Source of the DNA: Burkholderiaceae bacterium
GTDB taxonomy: Bacteria; Pseudomonadota; Gammaproteobacteria; Burkholderiales; Burkholderiaceae_E
DNA length: 64,000 nucleotides
Assembly: GCA_900299025.1 (NCBI GenBank)
Contig: OMIE01000067.1
Coordinates: forward strand, 1 to 64,000
Direction of reading: 5' to 3'
Part shown: positions 15,336-24,257 of the stretch, in pieces
How positions within the stretch are numbered: position 1 is the stretch's first letter
Layout: every line of letters starts with the position of its first letter
The notes under the pieces: generated by a model
Told to the model about the DNA's origin: nothing
The model's database searches: none
What the model saw: the letters and a program-made list of their open reading frames with translations, nothing else
Translations under genes and position numbers: made by a program

Positions 15336-16298
15336 ATGTTTCAATCAAAAATGACGAAAACCGTGATGACTTGGGTCTTTGGGCTGGGCTGTTTGTCCGC
15401 ATCAGGTTTAGCGCAAGCCTACCCGGATCGACCCATCAAACTGATCGTGCCTTGGGCTGCGGGTGGTGATACCGACAATATTTTCAGACCCTTTGCACCC
15501 GGCCTGCAAAAGCACCTAGGGCAACCCGTCGTCATAGCCAACGTGGGTGGCGCATCGGGTATGAAAGGAGCCAAAGAGGCTAAAGACGCGCCAGCCGATG
15601 GCTACACGCTTTACGCAGTTCACGACTATATCCATTCGGCTTATTACACGGGTGTGGGCGATGTGAAGTACACCGACTTTGAGCCGATTTGTATGATTTC
15701 TGCGACCCCTTCGGTGCTGACTTCGAGCGCAAAAACAGCCTGGAAAGATTGGGCCGGTATGCTGGCTGATGCAAAGGCTAGACCAGGTGCGATTAGCGTT
15801 GGTGCAACGCTTGGCTCAACAAGTCATTTCTTTCCTGCCATGGTCGAAAAGGCAGCAGGCATCAAGTTCAAATATGTTTCTTATGACGGTCTTGCACCGA
15901 GGATGAATGCAATTCTTGGCGGCCATATTGATCTGACCGACTCAAATATGACCCAAAAAGGCAAAGTCGAAGCGGGTCAGTTGCGCTTTATTGCGATTGC
16001 GAGCGAAAAACGTAGTGCTGAAATGCCAAGCGTTCCAACACTTAAAGAGTTGGGGGTTAATGTGGTGTTTGAAGTGAGCCGAGGATTACTTGCGCCCAAG
16101 GGTACGCCGGCAGCAGTCATGACAAAACTAGAGTCAGCTTGTGCAGCGGCAACCAAGGAATCGGCTTATGCGGATTCGATGAAAAAGCAAGCTACCGAAG
16201 TCAAGTTTTTAAATCGTTCTCAATATGCCAACTGGTTAAAGTCGACCGATGACGATAACGCAGCATTGGCTAAAGACCTCGGCTTGATGCGTCGTTAA
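15336..16298 (+). CDS. tctC: Tripartite tricarboxylate transporter, substrate-binding protein TctC
   Basis: A 320-residue periplasmic protein. ATG 15336 is chosen over GTG 15333 because AAGGAGA lies 6 bases upstream. The signal peptide ends near LAQA; the mature part begins YPDRPIKLIVPWAAGGDTDN, then QPVVIANVGGASG and APADGYTLYAVHDY, typical of the TctC/Bug fold. Unlike the two Bug genes elsewhere in the window it is followed directly by tctB and tctA, so it is the receptor of a complete tripartite secondary carrier. The ligand is probably a di- or tricarboxylate, but this is not determined by sequence. The stop TAA overlaps the tctB start (TAATG). Confidence 0.9.
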   Translation: MFQSKMTKTVMTWVFGLGCLSASGLAQAYPDRPIKLIVPWAAGGDTDNIFRPFAPGLQKHLGQPVVIANVGGASGMKGAKEAKDAPADGYTLYAVHDYIHSAYYTGVGDVKYTDFEPICMISATPSVLTSSAKTAWKDWAGMLADAKARPGAISVGATLGSTSHFFPAMVEKAAGIKFKYVSYDGLAPRMNAILGGHIDLTDSNMTQKGKVEAGQLRFIAIASEKRSAEMPSVPTLKELGVNVVFEVSRGLLAPKGTPAAVMTKLESACAAATKESAYADSMKKQATEVKFLNRSQYANWLKSTDDDNAALAKDLGLMRR

Positions 16299-16807
16299 TG
16301 AGTTCGGAGCGCTCTTTTTTGGGTAAGGATGGTTGGGCAGGACTTGTCGTTCTGATTTTCAGTTCGGTATTGTTTTTGCTCACCATCGGCCTGCCGGACA
16401 TGCCCTTGGTTCCGGTTGGGCCGGGCTTTTACCCCAGAATTGTGCTGGGTTTGACGGCCTTCTTAGGCCTTTGGCTGCTGATTGCTGATTACAGGCTTCA
16501 GCAGCGACATGACGCCCAAGCGAGGTTGTCAACATTCCGGTGGATTTCAATCCTTAGTCCCTATAAAGCGGTTGTGATGCATTTCGCGCTATTTGCCGTT
16601 TACATTGCGGCGATGGCGCCCTTTGGATTTCGACTTTCAAGCTTTGCCTATGTGGCGGCATCGAGCTGTTTGTTGGATCCGCCCAAATCGGCGAAGGCTT
16701 GGCTTCGCGTGCTTGTGCTTGCAAGCGTAGCCGCCTTTGTGACCTTCTTCATTTTTGAGCGCTACCTCGCTGTCTTGCTGCCCAGGGGCCGTTGGACATC
16801 ATTTTGA
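16298..16807 (+). CDS. tctB: Tripartite tricarboxylate transporter, small membrane subunit TctB
   Basis: A 169-residue membrane protein with four predicted helices (about residues 12-32, 45-63, 90-110, 133-155). It contains the TctB-like GPGFYPRIV segment after helix 1. TctB supports the large TctA channel subunit in the inner membrane. It starts within the tctC stop (TAATG) and ends 40 bases before the chosen tctA ATG, all in one operon. Confidence 0.87.
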   Translation: MSSERSFLGKDGWAGLVVLIFSSVLFLLTIGLPDMPLVPVGPGFYPRIVLGLTAFLGLWLLIADYRLQQRHDAQARLSTFRWISILSPYKAVVMHFALFAVYIAAMAPFGFRLSSFAYVAASSCLLDPPKSAKAWLRVLVLASVAAFVTFFIFERYLAVLLPRGRWTSF

Positions 16808-16847
16808 GGTCTCGACTCGGAGTCTCCCATCACTTACCAGGCCCGAT

Positions 16848-18380
16848 ATGTCTGAGTTACTAGGCAATGGTATTGCCACCCTTATGGACCTGAAGTATTT
16901 GGTTCCACTTGTCATCGGAACCTTCATTGGCGTTATCGGTGGCGCTTTGCCTGGCATTACCATCACGATGACGATTATCGTTGTATTACCTTTCACCTTT
17001 GGCCTTGAGCCCTTGCAGGGCCTTGCAGCGATGATTGGGGTGTATGTGGGTGGCGAAACAGGCGGTCTCATCACGTCTTGTCTTTTGGGGATTCCGGGTA
17101 AGCCGTCCTCGGTAGCGACCATGTTTGATGGCTTTCCGATGAGTCGTCGGGGCGAGCCAGGGCGTGCCGTGTGGCTCGGTGTTTATGCTTCACTGATAGG
17201 TGGCTTACTCGGCGCCGTGGTCTTGGTGGCAAGCACTGGACCGCTTGCTCGCTTAGCACTCGAGTTTGGCCCTTGGGAGTATTTTTCGCTCTTTATTCTG
17301 GCGCTCTCCATGGTCGCAGGACTTGTCGAGTCATCAATGGTCAAGGGCTTGATTGCAGGGGGGCTCGGCCTTGTGGTGACCGTGTTGGGCAACGACCCGG
17401 TGATGGGTAAGGAGAGACTCACCTTAGGCATCCCGACCCTAGAGGGTGGTATTCCTTTTTTGCCCGTTCTGATTGGGACTTTCGCTTTTGCGCAGATCAT
17501 GAGCGACATCGAAAAGCTTGGCTCCGCGCAGCAACTGCAAACCGAGGCAGCACAAAAACTTAACCTCGCAGTCAGCCACATCAAGGTTATATGGGAGATC
17601 CTCACTCGACCGTTCGTTCTACTCTGGGCGTCATTTATAGGACTTGTGGTCGGCGTTTTGCCAGCGATTGGTGGCAGCGCGGCCAACATGCTCGCCTACG
17701 ATCAAGCCAAGAAGTTTTCTAAAACGCCAGAACAGTTCGGCAAAGGCGCACCCGAAGGTATCATCGCTTCGGAGGCTTCCAACAACGCTAATGTTGCTGG
17801 CTCACTGGTTACGATCATGGCCTTTGGCATACCTGGCGATGCGGTGACCGCGGTCATGCTTGGTGCACTCACGATTCATGGCATTCAGTCAGGACCATTG
17901 TTTGTTACACAAAATGGCCCATTAGCCTATGGCATGTTTGCTGCCTATATTCTTGCGCATCCTGTGGTTTTAATCATTCTCGCAGTCCTCATGCGGTGGA
18001 TGATTCGTATCGTGACCGTTCCAAAGTCAGTGCTATTCCCGATGGTCCTGGTACTTTGCGTGATTGGCGCCTACGCACTTGGCAACACCATGTCATCGGT
18101 TTGGATCTTGTTGGTGTTTGGCGTGTTTGGCTATGTGATGGTGAAGCTTGGATTTCCACTGGCGCCGTTTATCCTGGGCGTGATTCTGGGCGATCAAATT
18201 GAAATCAATATGATTCGCGCCTTGATGACCGACCCAGATCCGATGCAATTTTTCTTAAGACCTATTTCAGGCGGTTTATTGCTTGCTTCAGTGCTATCGG
18301 TTGCAGCAGCGATCTGGCAGCATATGCGACAACAGCGGCGTGGTGGGAATCTGCCACAGGAAGCAGATGCAGATTTTTAA
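16848..18380 (+). CDS. tctA: Tripartite tricarboxylate transporter, large membrane subunit TctA
   Basis: A 510-residue membrane protein starting at ATG 16848; a longer reading from 16755 overlaps tctB and adds unrelated residues. The conserved TctA segments are clear: GGALPGITITMTIIVVLPFTFGL, GVYVGGETGGLITSCLLGIPG, VLPAIGGSAANMLAY and GIIASEASNNANVAGSLVTIMAFGIPGDAVTAVMLGAL, along with about 10-12 hydrophobic helices. TctA forms the ion-coupled channel in the inner membrane. The RraA-family gene follows 24 bases later, so the carrier and that enzyme probably serve the same compound. Confidence 0.93.
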   Translation: MSELLGNGIATLMDLKYLVPLVIGTFIGVIGGALPGITITMTIIVVLPFTFGLEPLQGLAAMIGVYVGGETGGLITSCLLGIPGKPSSVATMFDGFPMSRRGEPGRAVWLGVYASLIGGLLGAVVLVASTGPLARLALEFGPWEYFSLFILALSMVAGLVESSMVKGLIAGGLGLVVTVLGNDPVMGKERLTLGIPTLEGGIPFLPVLIGTFAFAQIMSDIEKLGSAQQLQTEAAQKLNLAVSHIKVIWEILTRPFVLLWASFIGLVVGVLPAIGGSAANMLAYDQAKKFSKTPEQFGKGAPEGIIASEASNNANVAGSLVTIMAFGIPGDAVTAVMLGALTIHGIQSGPLFVTQNGPLAYGMFAAYILAHPVVLIILAVLMRWMIRIVTVPKSVLFPMVLVLCVIGAYALGNTMSSVWILLVFGVFGYVMVKLGFPLAPFILGVILGDQIEINMIRALMTDPDPMQFFLRPISGGLLLASVLSVAAAIWQHMRQQRRGGNLPQEADADF

Positions 18381-18404
18381 GCGGCATTAAAAAGGTGATT
18401 ACCT

Positions 18405-19157
18405 ATGGCAAAGACAAAGCAAACGGCCCGACCGAACGAAGGTGCAGAGCAAGTAGCCCTGGACGCAAAAACACTCAAGTTACTTCAAGGCTTTGATACG
18501 CCAACGATTTGTAACGCTCTTGAGATAATTACACCAGAGCGCCGTCTTTATGGATATACGGTTGAACCCCTAAGCTGCATTTACCCTGATTTGCCGCCCA
18601 TGGTCGGCTACGCCCGAACCTGCACGATTCGTTCTGTAGAGCCATCGCAGCGAAGCCCTGCTGCTGATCGCGAGACGCGCGTCAATTGGTATCGCTATGT
18701 TGACGAAGGTGGACCTAAACCAAGCATTGTGGTGATGCAAGATATCGACGGTGCTCGAGCGGGCTATGGTTCGTTTTGGGGTGAGGTCAACTCACATGTA
18801 CACCGTGGACTCGGTGCGCTCGGCGTGATCACCAATGGATGTATACGCGATGTACCGATGAATGCGAAGGGATTCCAAATGCTCGCAGGAAGCGTCAAGC
18901 CTAGCCATGCTCATGTTCATGTGGTCGACATGGCTGTGGCTGTGAGTGTTTCTGGTATGTCGGTACGATCGGGTGATCTTATCCATGCTGATATGCATGG
19001 CGCTGTCGTCATTCCCCACCAAGCCGCCGGCCAAATTGCAAACGCTGTCAAGCTTTTGACCCGGCGCGAGGCAGTGATTATCGGAGCCTCCAAACGCAAA
19101 GGCTTTAATTGGCAGGTGCTGCGCGAAGCCCTTCAAGAAGCATCAGATATTCATTGA
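18405..19157 (+). CDS. RraA-family protein (aldolase/decarboxylase-like)
   Basis: A 250-residue protein of the RraA/demethylmenaquinone-methyltransferase-like family. FDTPTICNALE begins the fold and VITNGCIRDVPM holds the Arg-Asp pair that binds substrate and divalent metal in 4-hydroxy-4-methyl-2-oxoglutarate aldolase and oxaloacetate decarboxylase relatives. HADMHGAVVIP closes the active-site region. It sits 24 bases after tctA in the same direction, which argues for a catabolic aldolase or decarboxylase acting on the carboxylate imported by TctCBA rather than for the RNase E-regulator role of RraA. The substrate is unknown. Confidence 0.82.
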   Translation: MAKTKQTARPNEGAEQVALDAKTLKLLQGFDTPTICNALEIITPERRLYGYTVEPLSCIYPDLPPMVGYARTCTIRSVEPSQRSPAADRETRVNWYRYVDEGGPKPSIVVMQDIDGARAGYGSFWGEVNSHVHRGLGALGVITNGCIRDVPMNAKGFQMLAGSVKPSHAHVHVVDMAVAVSVSGMSVRSGDLIHADMHGAVVIPHQAAGQIANAVKLLTRREAVIIGASKRKGFNWQVLREALQEASDIH

Positions 19158-19217
19158 TTGCTTGGAAGCTTACGCGGCCGAAAAACTGGGTCGCTGCCCC
19201 GCGAAGGGATTCTGTAC

Positions 19218-21074
19218 TCAGCTACCAATCGGCAATCCTTGTTTGTGGCGGATCGCGACCGTTGCCGATCGCGGCCGCCGTCCTGGTCCGTCAGGCCAAT
19301 TTGATACGGCACCTGGATCACCTTCGCCTGCTTTAAAGCGGTGGCCTTCTCCGGGATGTTGGATGTTTACAAAAAGTGTGGTGAGTTCCGGATTTGTAAT
19401 GGCACCTGTGATTTCGCAACCAGCAGGCCCTACCAAAAAGCGTTTGCACTGTCCGGTAAGCGGATCGGCAGCAAGTAGTGCATTATTTCCCAAGCCTTGT
19501 TGATCAGCCCTTGCTTGAGTCGACTGACTCATATCGGTTTGAACCCAAAGAAAGCCTCGTGGGTCAAACCATAGCCCATCTGCCGAAGCAAAGCCATCGC
19601 CTTTCATTGATCCGCGCAGCGCTTCATCATGATGTTCAGGCGTGCCACCGTGCAAAAAGATATCCCATTGGAATGCTTCGGCATCGAAATCACCCGACTC
19701 ACGCCAGCGAATGATATGGCCGGTGCGGTTAGGCCCTCTGGGGTTGGCAGCGTCTACCGGGGGAAATCCCTCCAGGCCACGTTGCCGATTATTCGTAAGT
19801 GTAACGTAACAGGTTTTAGTTTCTGGATCGACAGCTATCCATTCCGGGCGATCCATCCGTGTAGCACCTAGCACCTCACTGGCCAATCGGCTCTCGATCA
19901 GCACTTCGGCTTGCGAGGCAAAGCCAGCACTTGCATTGAGTGGGCCCTGACCGAAGACCAGAGGCAACCATCGCCCTTTACCATCCGCATCGAATCGCGC
20001 AACAAAAAGCGTGCCGTGATCAAGCGCATGCCGATTAGTTCGGTAGCCTCCTTCTCGCACGGGATCACGCGATACAAATTTGTATATGTATTGAAAAGCC
20101 GCATCTTCGCCCATATAAACAACAACACGCTTATCACGACACTGAACGACGGTTGCACCTTCTCTAGAGGCTCTACCAAGCGCAGTACGCTTTATCGGTA
20201 TACTTTTCGGATCCATCGGGTCGATTTCAACGACCCACCCGAATCGATTGACTTCCTGTGGGTGTTGGCGCAAATCGAAACGGGGTTCAAATTCATGCCA
20301 CCGAACCCATGCCTCTTCGCGGATTCCCCAGCGTGGTTCATGACTTTCCGGTGATCGATTACCTTGAAAGTAATACTGCCAATTTTCTTCACAAGTCAGG
20401 TAAGTGCCCCAAGGTGTAAACCCGTGTGCGCAGTTGGCAAAGGTTCCTATAACTTGGGTTCCAGATGGGTCAGCTGCAGTTTTCATAAGCCGATGGCCTG
20501 CAGCAGGTCCTGAAAGTCGCATCGGGCTCAGCGCAGTGATCCGTCTCGCATAAGTTGAGGGTCGGACAAGCTCCCAATGCCGATCTTTCAGGCGAACTTC
20601 AACAATCGACACGCCGTGCGCTGCCATGGATTTAAGCACTTTGTCTCTTGACCAATGCTTCGTTCCGTCTGGATAAAGCAATTCGTGATCGACATACTCG
20701 TGGTTGAGAACGAGCAGACCCTTATGCTTCTCGCGCAAGGGGAAAAAGTGCATCCCGTCATGGTGCATCCCTGCTTGAAGCGCTTGCTCGGCAGCGCTAT
20801 TTGAGGCATCAGAACGAAAAAGCGGCATCTTTCCTGGAACGCCAACGGGATCACCCCAGGCCAGCAGGATTTGAACTTCATAATGTTCGGGTACAACAAG
20901 TGCATTGGCTTGTTGTGTGGCCTCAACCGACTTAAAACTTATAGCGTCCCAGGCACGGGATCTCAAAGGCTGTATGGGGGCGTTACTGCTTGCTTCGACG
21001 CTTCTGGTTGCAAGCGCTTGTATAAGGCCAAGACTAAGTGATTGACCAAGCCAACGGCGACGTGGTGTTTGCAT
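19218..21074 (-). CDS. PhoX-family phosphatase-like protein (DUF839), Tat signal
   Basis: A 618-residue protein with a twin-arginine type N-terminus (PRRRWLGQSL) and a hydrophobic segment, so it is probably exported folded. Segments LLVLNHEYVDHELLYPDG, TYLTCEENWQYYFQG, GRASREGATVVQ, VVYMGEDAAFQYIYKFV and RMDRPEWIAVDPETKTCYVTLTN are characteristic of the PhoX/DUF839 beta-propeller family. Members include Ca2+- and Fe-dependent alkaline phosphatases and proteins without known activity. It lies 17 bases downstream of the enoyl-CoA hydratase gene on the same strand and faces the RraA gene convergently. Phosphatase activity is likely but not certain. Confidence 0.86.
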   Translation of the reverse strand: MQTPRRRWLGQSLSLGLIQALATRSVEASSNAPIQPLRSRAWDAISFKSVEATQQANALVVPEHYEVQILLAWGDPVGVPGKMPLFRSDASNSAAEQALQAGMHHDGMHFFPLREKHKGLLVLNHEYVDHELLYPDGTKHWSRDKVLKSMAAHGVSIVEVRLKDRHWELVRPSTYARRITALSPMRLSGPAAGHRLMKTAADPSGTQVIGTFANCAHGFTPWGTYLTCEENWQYYFQGNRSPESHEPRWGIREEAWVRWHEFEPRFDLRQHPQEVNRFGWVVEIDPMDPKSIPIKRTALGRASREGATVVQCRDKRVVVYMGEDAAFQYIYKFVSRDPVREGGYRTNRHALDHGTLFVARFDADGKGRWLPLVFGQGPLNASAGFASQAEVLIESRLASEVLGATRMDRPEWIAVDPETKTCYVTLTNNRQRGLEGFPPVDAANPRGPNRTGHIIRWRESGDFDAEAFQWDIFLHGGTPEHHDEALRGSMKGDGFASADGLWFDPRGFLWVQTDMSQSTQARADQQGLGNNALLAADPLTGQCKRFLVGPAGCEITGAITNPELTTLFVNIQHPGEGHRFKAGEGDPGAVSNWPDGPGRRPRSATVAIRHKQGLPIGS

Positions 21075-21091
21075 GATAACGATATAAATAA

Positions 21092-21961
21092 TTACTTATT
21101 ACGTTTGCGATTGAGGAATTGGTTCATGTAGTGCTGAGGTTCACCACTTGCGTAGGCTTTTGCAAACTCGCCGATGCTCTCTTCGATGGCAGTCCTTAGC
21201 GGCTGTTCCTGCCAGCTTCGCATCATGCGCTTTTGCTGTCTGAGAACTGCTGGTCCCATGCTGGCCAGGCTGCGGGCACGCGACCAAATCATCGCCTCGA
21301 GCTGCTCTGGTGGATAAACTTCATGAACAAGACCCCAGTTGAGGGCTGTGTCGGCATCGATCAATTCGCCACTTAAAAGCATCCAGCTGCTTCGCGATAG
21401 GCCAACAAGTCTGGGCAAAAGGCTAGCATGGATGACCGAAGGAATCCCGACTTTGACCTCAGGCATACCCACCTTAGCGTCTCGGCTTGCGATTCGTAGA
21501 TCGCAAGCCATTGCGACTTCCAGTCCTCCGCCAAGGCAATAGCCGGACAGCCTTGCAATGACTGGCGCTGGAAAATGATAAAAAGCATCGCATAAGTCTC
21601 GCAGATGGCTTATGAAAATCGAGGCGGTTTGGGGGCTGAGTTTTTGCATTTCGTGAATATCTGCACCGCCAATCAAAGCGCGTTCTCCATGACCGCGAAA
21701 GAGAAGTACTTTGACTTCAGCAAGCGAAGCGAGCCAATTGACCTTGGTGCTGATCTGCCGCATCAAACTGGTATCGATGATGTTCAAGTTGCCATTGCCC
21801 CGTACGCTTAGCAGGGCAATCCCCCCTTGATCAATGACAACACTTACCGGATCGCTGAGCGCAGGAGCCCAAGGAGTCGGCCGATCGCTCTCAGCGGCAG
21901 CGTCGCTAGGACCGTCGTGGGAGAATAAGGGTTGGTCCGGTTGGTTTTCAGGCGTTTGCAT
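21092..21961 (-). CDS. Enoyl-CoA hydratase/isomerase family protein
   Basis: About 289 residues if started at ATG 21961; longer in-frame readings (21988, 22078) overlap the divergent LysE gene. The first ~35 residues are Pro/Asp-rich and not part of the fold. The crotonase core shows the oxyanion-hole segments GHGERALIGGADIHEM and GYCLGGGLEVAMACDLRIA, and MPEVKVGIPSVIHASLLPRLVG around the usual Glu. It should hydrate, isomerise or hydrolyse an acyl-CoA thioester. It lies immediately upstream of the PhoX-family gene, an unexplained pairing. No good Shine-Dalgarno is seen, so the start is uncertain. Confidence 0.85.
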   Translation of the reverse strand: MQTPENQPDQPLFSHDGPSDAAAESDRPTPWAPALSDPVSVVIDQGGIALLSVRGNGNLNIIDTSLMRQISTKVNWLASLAEVKVLLFRGHGERALIGGADIHEMQKLSPQTASIFISHLRDLCDAFYHFPAPVIARLSGYCLGGGLEVAMACDLRIASRDAKVGMPEVKVGIPSVIHASLLPRLVGLSRSSWMLLSGELIDADTALNWGLVHEVYPPEQLEAMIWSRARSLASMGPAVLRQQKRMMRSWQEQPLRTAIEESIGEFAKAYASGEPQHYMNQFLNRKRNK

Positions 21962-21978
21962 GTTGACGAGGGGCTCTT

Positions 21979-22617
21979 TTGCTTGCATTGATTGATCAGT
22001 TGGGTGTTCGTGATTATCAGGCCTTTGTGATCGCAGTGATTGTTTTTCTACTTGTGCCCGGTCCGGGAAACCTCGCACTGATTACATCAACAAGTCTTGC
22101 GGGCGTACGCGGTGGGCTTGCGGCTACGCTCGGCGTGATTGTCGGCGATCAATGTTTGATAGCGCTTGCCATGGCGGGTATGGCCGCCGTGTTGCTTGCG
22201 TATCCGACTGCTTTTCATGCCTTGCAATGGCTTGGCGCAGCCTACTTGATGTGGCTCGGCGCAAACATGCTATTCACCAAGTCCGGTGCAAAGCCAATCA
22301 TTGAAATTCGAGCAGGTCATTACTTTAGGCAGGCTTGGTTGATCACCGTGTTCAATCCAAAGGCCATTGTTTTTTATATGGCATTTTTTCCGCTTTTTAT
22401 TCAAGCACACCATAGTCTCGCCTGGTTAGGTTTGGGCCTGCTTGCGCTAACGGTTGCTTGCCTGACTTTTCTCTACGGGCTTTGCCTATCAGTGATTGTG
22501 ATTCGACTTGCCGAACAATTTCAAGAGCATGGAAGAATAGTCTGGGTTCTAGAAAAAACAGCAGGTCTGTTGATGATGGCCTTTGCCATAAGACTTGCGA
22601 TGTCAGGCACTAGCTAG
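21979..22617 (+). CDS. LysE/RhtB-family amino-acid exporter
   Basis: A 212-residue inner-membrane protein with about six hydrophobic segments. It starts at TTG 21979, 5 bases after GAGGGG; another TTG lies at 21988. The N-terminal FLLVPGPGNLALITSTSLAGVRGGLAATLGVIVGD and the later FNPKAIVFYMAFFPLFI are hallmarks of LysE/RhtB carriers, which export amino acids or related small molecules. Its 5' end is only 17 bases from the divergent enoyl-CoA hydratase start, and its 3' end overlaps the convergent MFS gene by 8 bases. The substrate is unknown. Confidence 0.87.
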   Translation: MLALIDQLGVRDYQAFVIAVIVFLLVPGPGNLALITSTSLAGVRGGLAATLGVIVGDQCLIALAMAGMAAVLLAYPTAFHALQWLGAAYLMWLGANMLFTKSGAKPIIEIRAGHYFRQAWLITVFNPKAIVFYMAFFPLFIQAHHSLAWLGLGLLALTVACLTFLYGLCLSVIVIRLAEQFQEHGRIVWVLEKTAGLLMMAFAIRLAMSGTS

Positions 22618-23782
22618 CTGTGCTTTTTGCGGGATGTGGAAGCCTCAGCGCCATAGCCATAGCAAGTAGATTGACCGAGCCGGCAATAAGAACAGCGCTG
22701 CGGTAATTGCCGCTTACGTCGTACAGGCCGGCTGCGAGGACTGGAAGGCAAATCGCTGCAACACACCAGCCGATATAAAGTCGACTTGCTACAAGACCGA
22801 ACAAGCGCTGTGGCCAGCACTGGGCGATTGCGCCAGCCGAGGCGCCTGATATCAGGCCATAGCCCATACCAATCATGGCAAGACCGGGAAGGGCGCTTTG
22901 GGGGCTTGGCCACATACTGAGTAATATCGCACCCAAAAGTGCCCAGAGCTGTGCACCAGCCATCACAAAGTCAAGGCGATAGCGATCGATCAGCCAACCC
23001 CCGCCGATTCGTGCTGCGGCGATCGATCCAGTGATCAGCGTTGTGGCGCCCAACGCAGTACCAAGACCAGCACCGTAGGCTTGCATAATGCCTGCGGCCT
23101 GACTCATGACCATCAAGCCCGCCGACGCGGCAAGTGTAAAGACCGCGCTCAAATGCAAAAACAAGGGCCAATGGGTCATGCTTTCAGTCTGGCGAGTCGA
23201 TTGATTGGTCGGATCACGGTGCGTCGCCGCCTCTCGAATCAATAGGCTTGCCACGATACCGCTGCATGCAATCACCGCGGCTAGCAGGCCTAAGGTTTGA
23301 CGTAAACCAAGCGTCTCAATGGACCATCCCATGAGCGGCGCGCCAAACATGGCGCCCAAGGGGTAGAGGCTTACCACATAGCCGTTAACAAGGCCTCGAT
23401 GCTTAAAGTGGTACTGATTGACAAGTTGCTGAACGCAAGTGAAGACAATGCCACCGCCTAAACCAAATAGAACACTATAAGAAAAAATCAAGCCTATTCT
23501 GCTTTGTGCGACTGCGGTTAAACCCAATCCGATGGCAGAAATTAGGCTTGCCGTGGCAATTAAAAGCGGTATCGAAAGATGCCGATAAAGGCTGGGAGCT
23601 ATATTCATTCCTAGCGTTAGCACAATGCTTGCTAGGCCAAAGACAAGCGTCATGTCAGCCCTTTGCAACGACAGTGCTGATTCCATCGGCTTGAGCAATA
23701 CGCTAAACGCGTAAATCGTCCCAAAGGGAAGATTGGCAAGACTTGCTGCAATGAGAAGCTGTTTTGAACCTGAAGTGCTCAC
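22610..23782 (-). CDS. MFS transporter, monocarboxylate/oxalate-formate type
   Basis: A 390-residue carrier with about 12 helices. The N-terminus LANLPFGTIYAFSVLLKPME and the loop HFKHRGLVNGYVVSLYPLGAMFGAPLMGW resemble the oxalate/formate antiporter and monocarboxylate carrier groups of the major facilitator superfamily. It is divergent from the small barrel-protein and hydroxy-acid-oxidase genes across a 95-base gap, so it may bring in the hydroxy acid that the oxidase uses; this is inference from position. Confidence 0.83.
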   Translation of the reverse strand: MSTSGSKQLLIAASLANLPFGTIYAFSVLLKPMESALSLQRADMTLVFGLASIVLTLGMNIAPSLYRHLSIPLLIATASLISAIGLGLTAVAQSRIGLIFSYSVLFGLGGGIVFTCVQQLVNQYHFKHRGLVNGYVVSLYPLGAMFGAPLMGWSIETLGLRQTLGLLAAVIACSGIVASLLIREAATHRDPTNQSTRQTESMTHWPLFLHLSAVFTLAASAGLMVMSQAAGIMQAYGAGLGTALGATTLITGSIAAARIGGGWLIDRYRLDFVMAGAQLWALLGAILLSMWPSPQSALPGLAMIGMGYGLISGASAGAIAQCWPQRLFGLVASRLYIGWCVAAICLPVLAAGLYDVSGNYRSAVLIAGSVNLLAMAMALRLPHPAKSTAS

Positions 23783-23877
23783 ATAGATGCTTTCGGAACT
23801 CCATGCTCCGGCGAAGTCTTCAAGTCTAGTTCAGAATTCAAGCCACAGGCTTTCCGGTTTTTATAAAGGAGTCCGAA

Positions 23878-24240
23878 ATGAGTCGTTATCAGTTTTTTGT
23901 TTCGATGGATGTACAAAGCGACAAAGAAGCCCTATTCAACGAAGTGTATGACAGTGAGCATGTCCCAGAGCTCTTAAAGGTGCCTGGCGTGTTGCGCGTT
24001 GAGCGTTCCAAACTTATTGATGGCGCTGTTTTGATCGGTGGTGTGAAGAAGGCCCTGGCAAACGAGGGCATTGCGCGCTATCTGGCGGTTTACACCTTAA
24101 GCAGTCCCGACGTTATCCATTCAGAGGCATGGGCAGTTGCCGTGGAAAAGGGGCGTTGGCCTGATGCGGTCAGACCTTATACGTCTAATCGGCAACATCT
24201 ATTGCGCGAAATCATTGCCCAGGCTTCTGCGCCTGTTTAA
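23878..24240 (+). CDS. Small dimeric alpha/beta-barrel family protein
   Basis: A 120-residue protein preceded by a strong AAAGGAG 8 bases upstream of ATG 23878. The pattern YQFFVSMDV, FNEVYDSEHVPELLKVPGVLRVERS and YLAVYTLSSPDVIHSEAW resembles dimeric ferredoxin-like barrel proteins (EthD/DUF4286-like) that often accompany catabolic genes. I cannot name a reaction. It is 17 bases upstream of the hydroxy-acid-oxidase gene, so the two are probably cotranscribed. Confidence 0.7.
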   Translation: MSRYQFFVSMDVQSDKEALFNEVYDSEHVPELLKVPGVLRVERSKLIDGAVLIGGVKKALANEGIARYLAVYTLSSPDVIHSEAWAVAVEKGRWPDAVRPYTSNRQHLLREIIAQASAPV

Positions 24241-24257
24241 CCAAGGACTGAGTCACG

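Noticed and set aside
18405-19157. RraA-family gene as regulator of ribonuclease activity
   Set aside because: The conserved Arg-Asp metal and substrate site and the operon with TctCBA point to an aldolase or decarboxylase.
23819-23843. Two TTCAAG hexamers upstream of the small barrel-protein gene as an activator site
   Set aside because: The hexamers are short, no matching pair is seen elsewhere, and a promoter fitted to them would leave an implausibly short leader.
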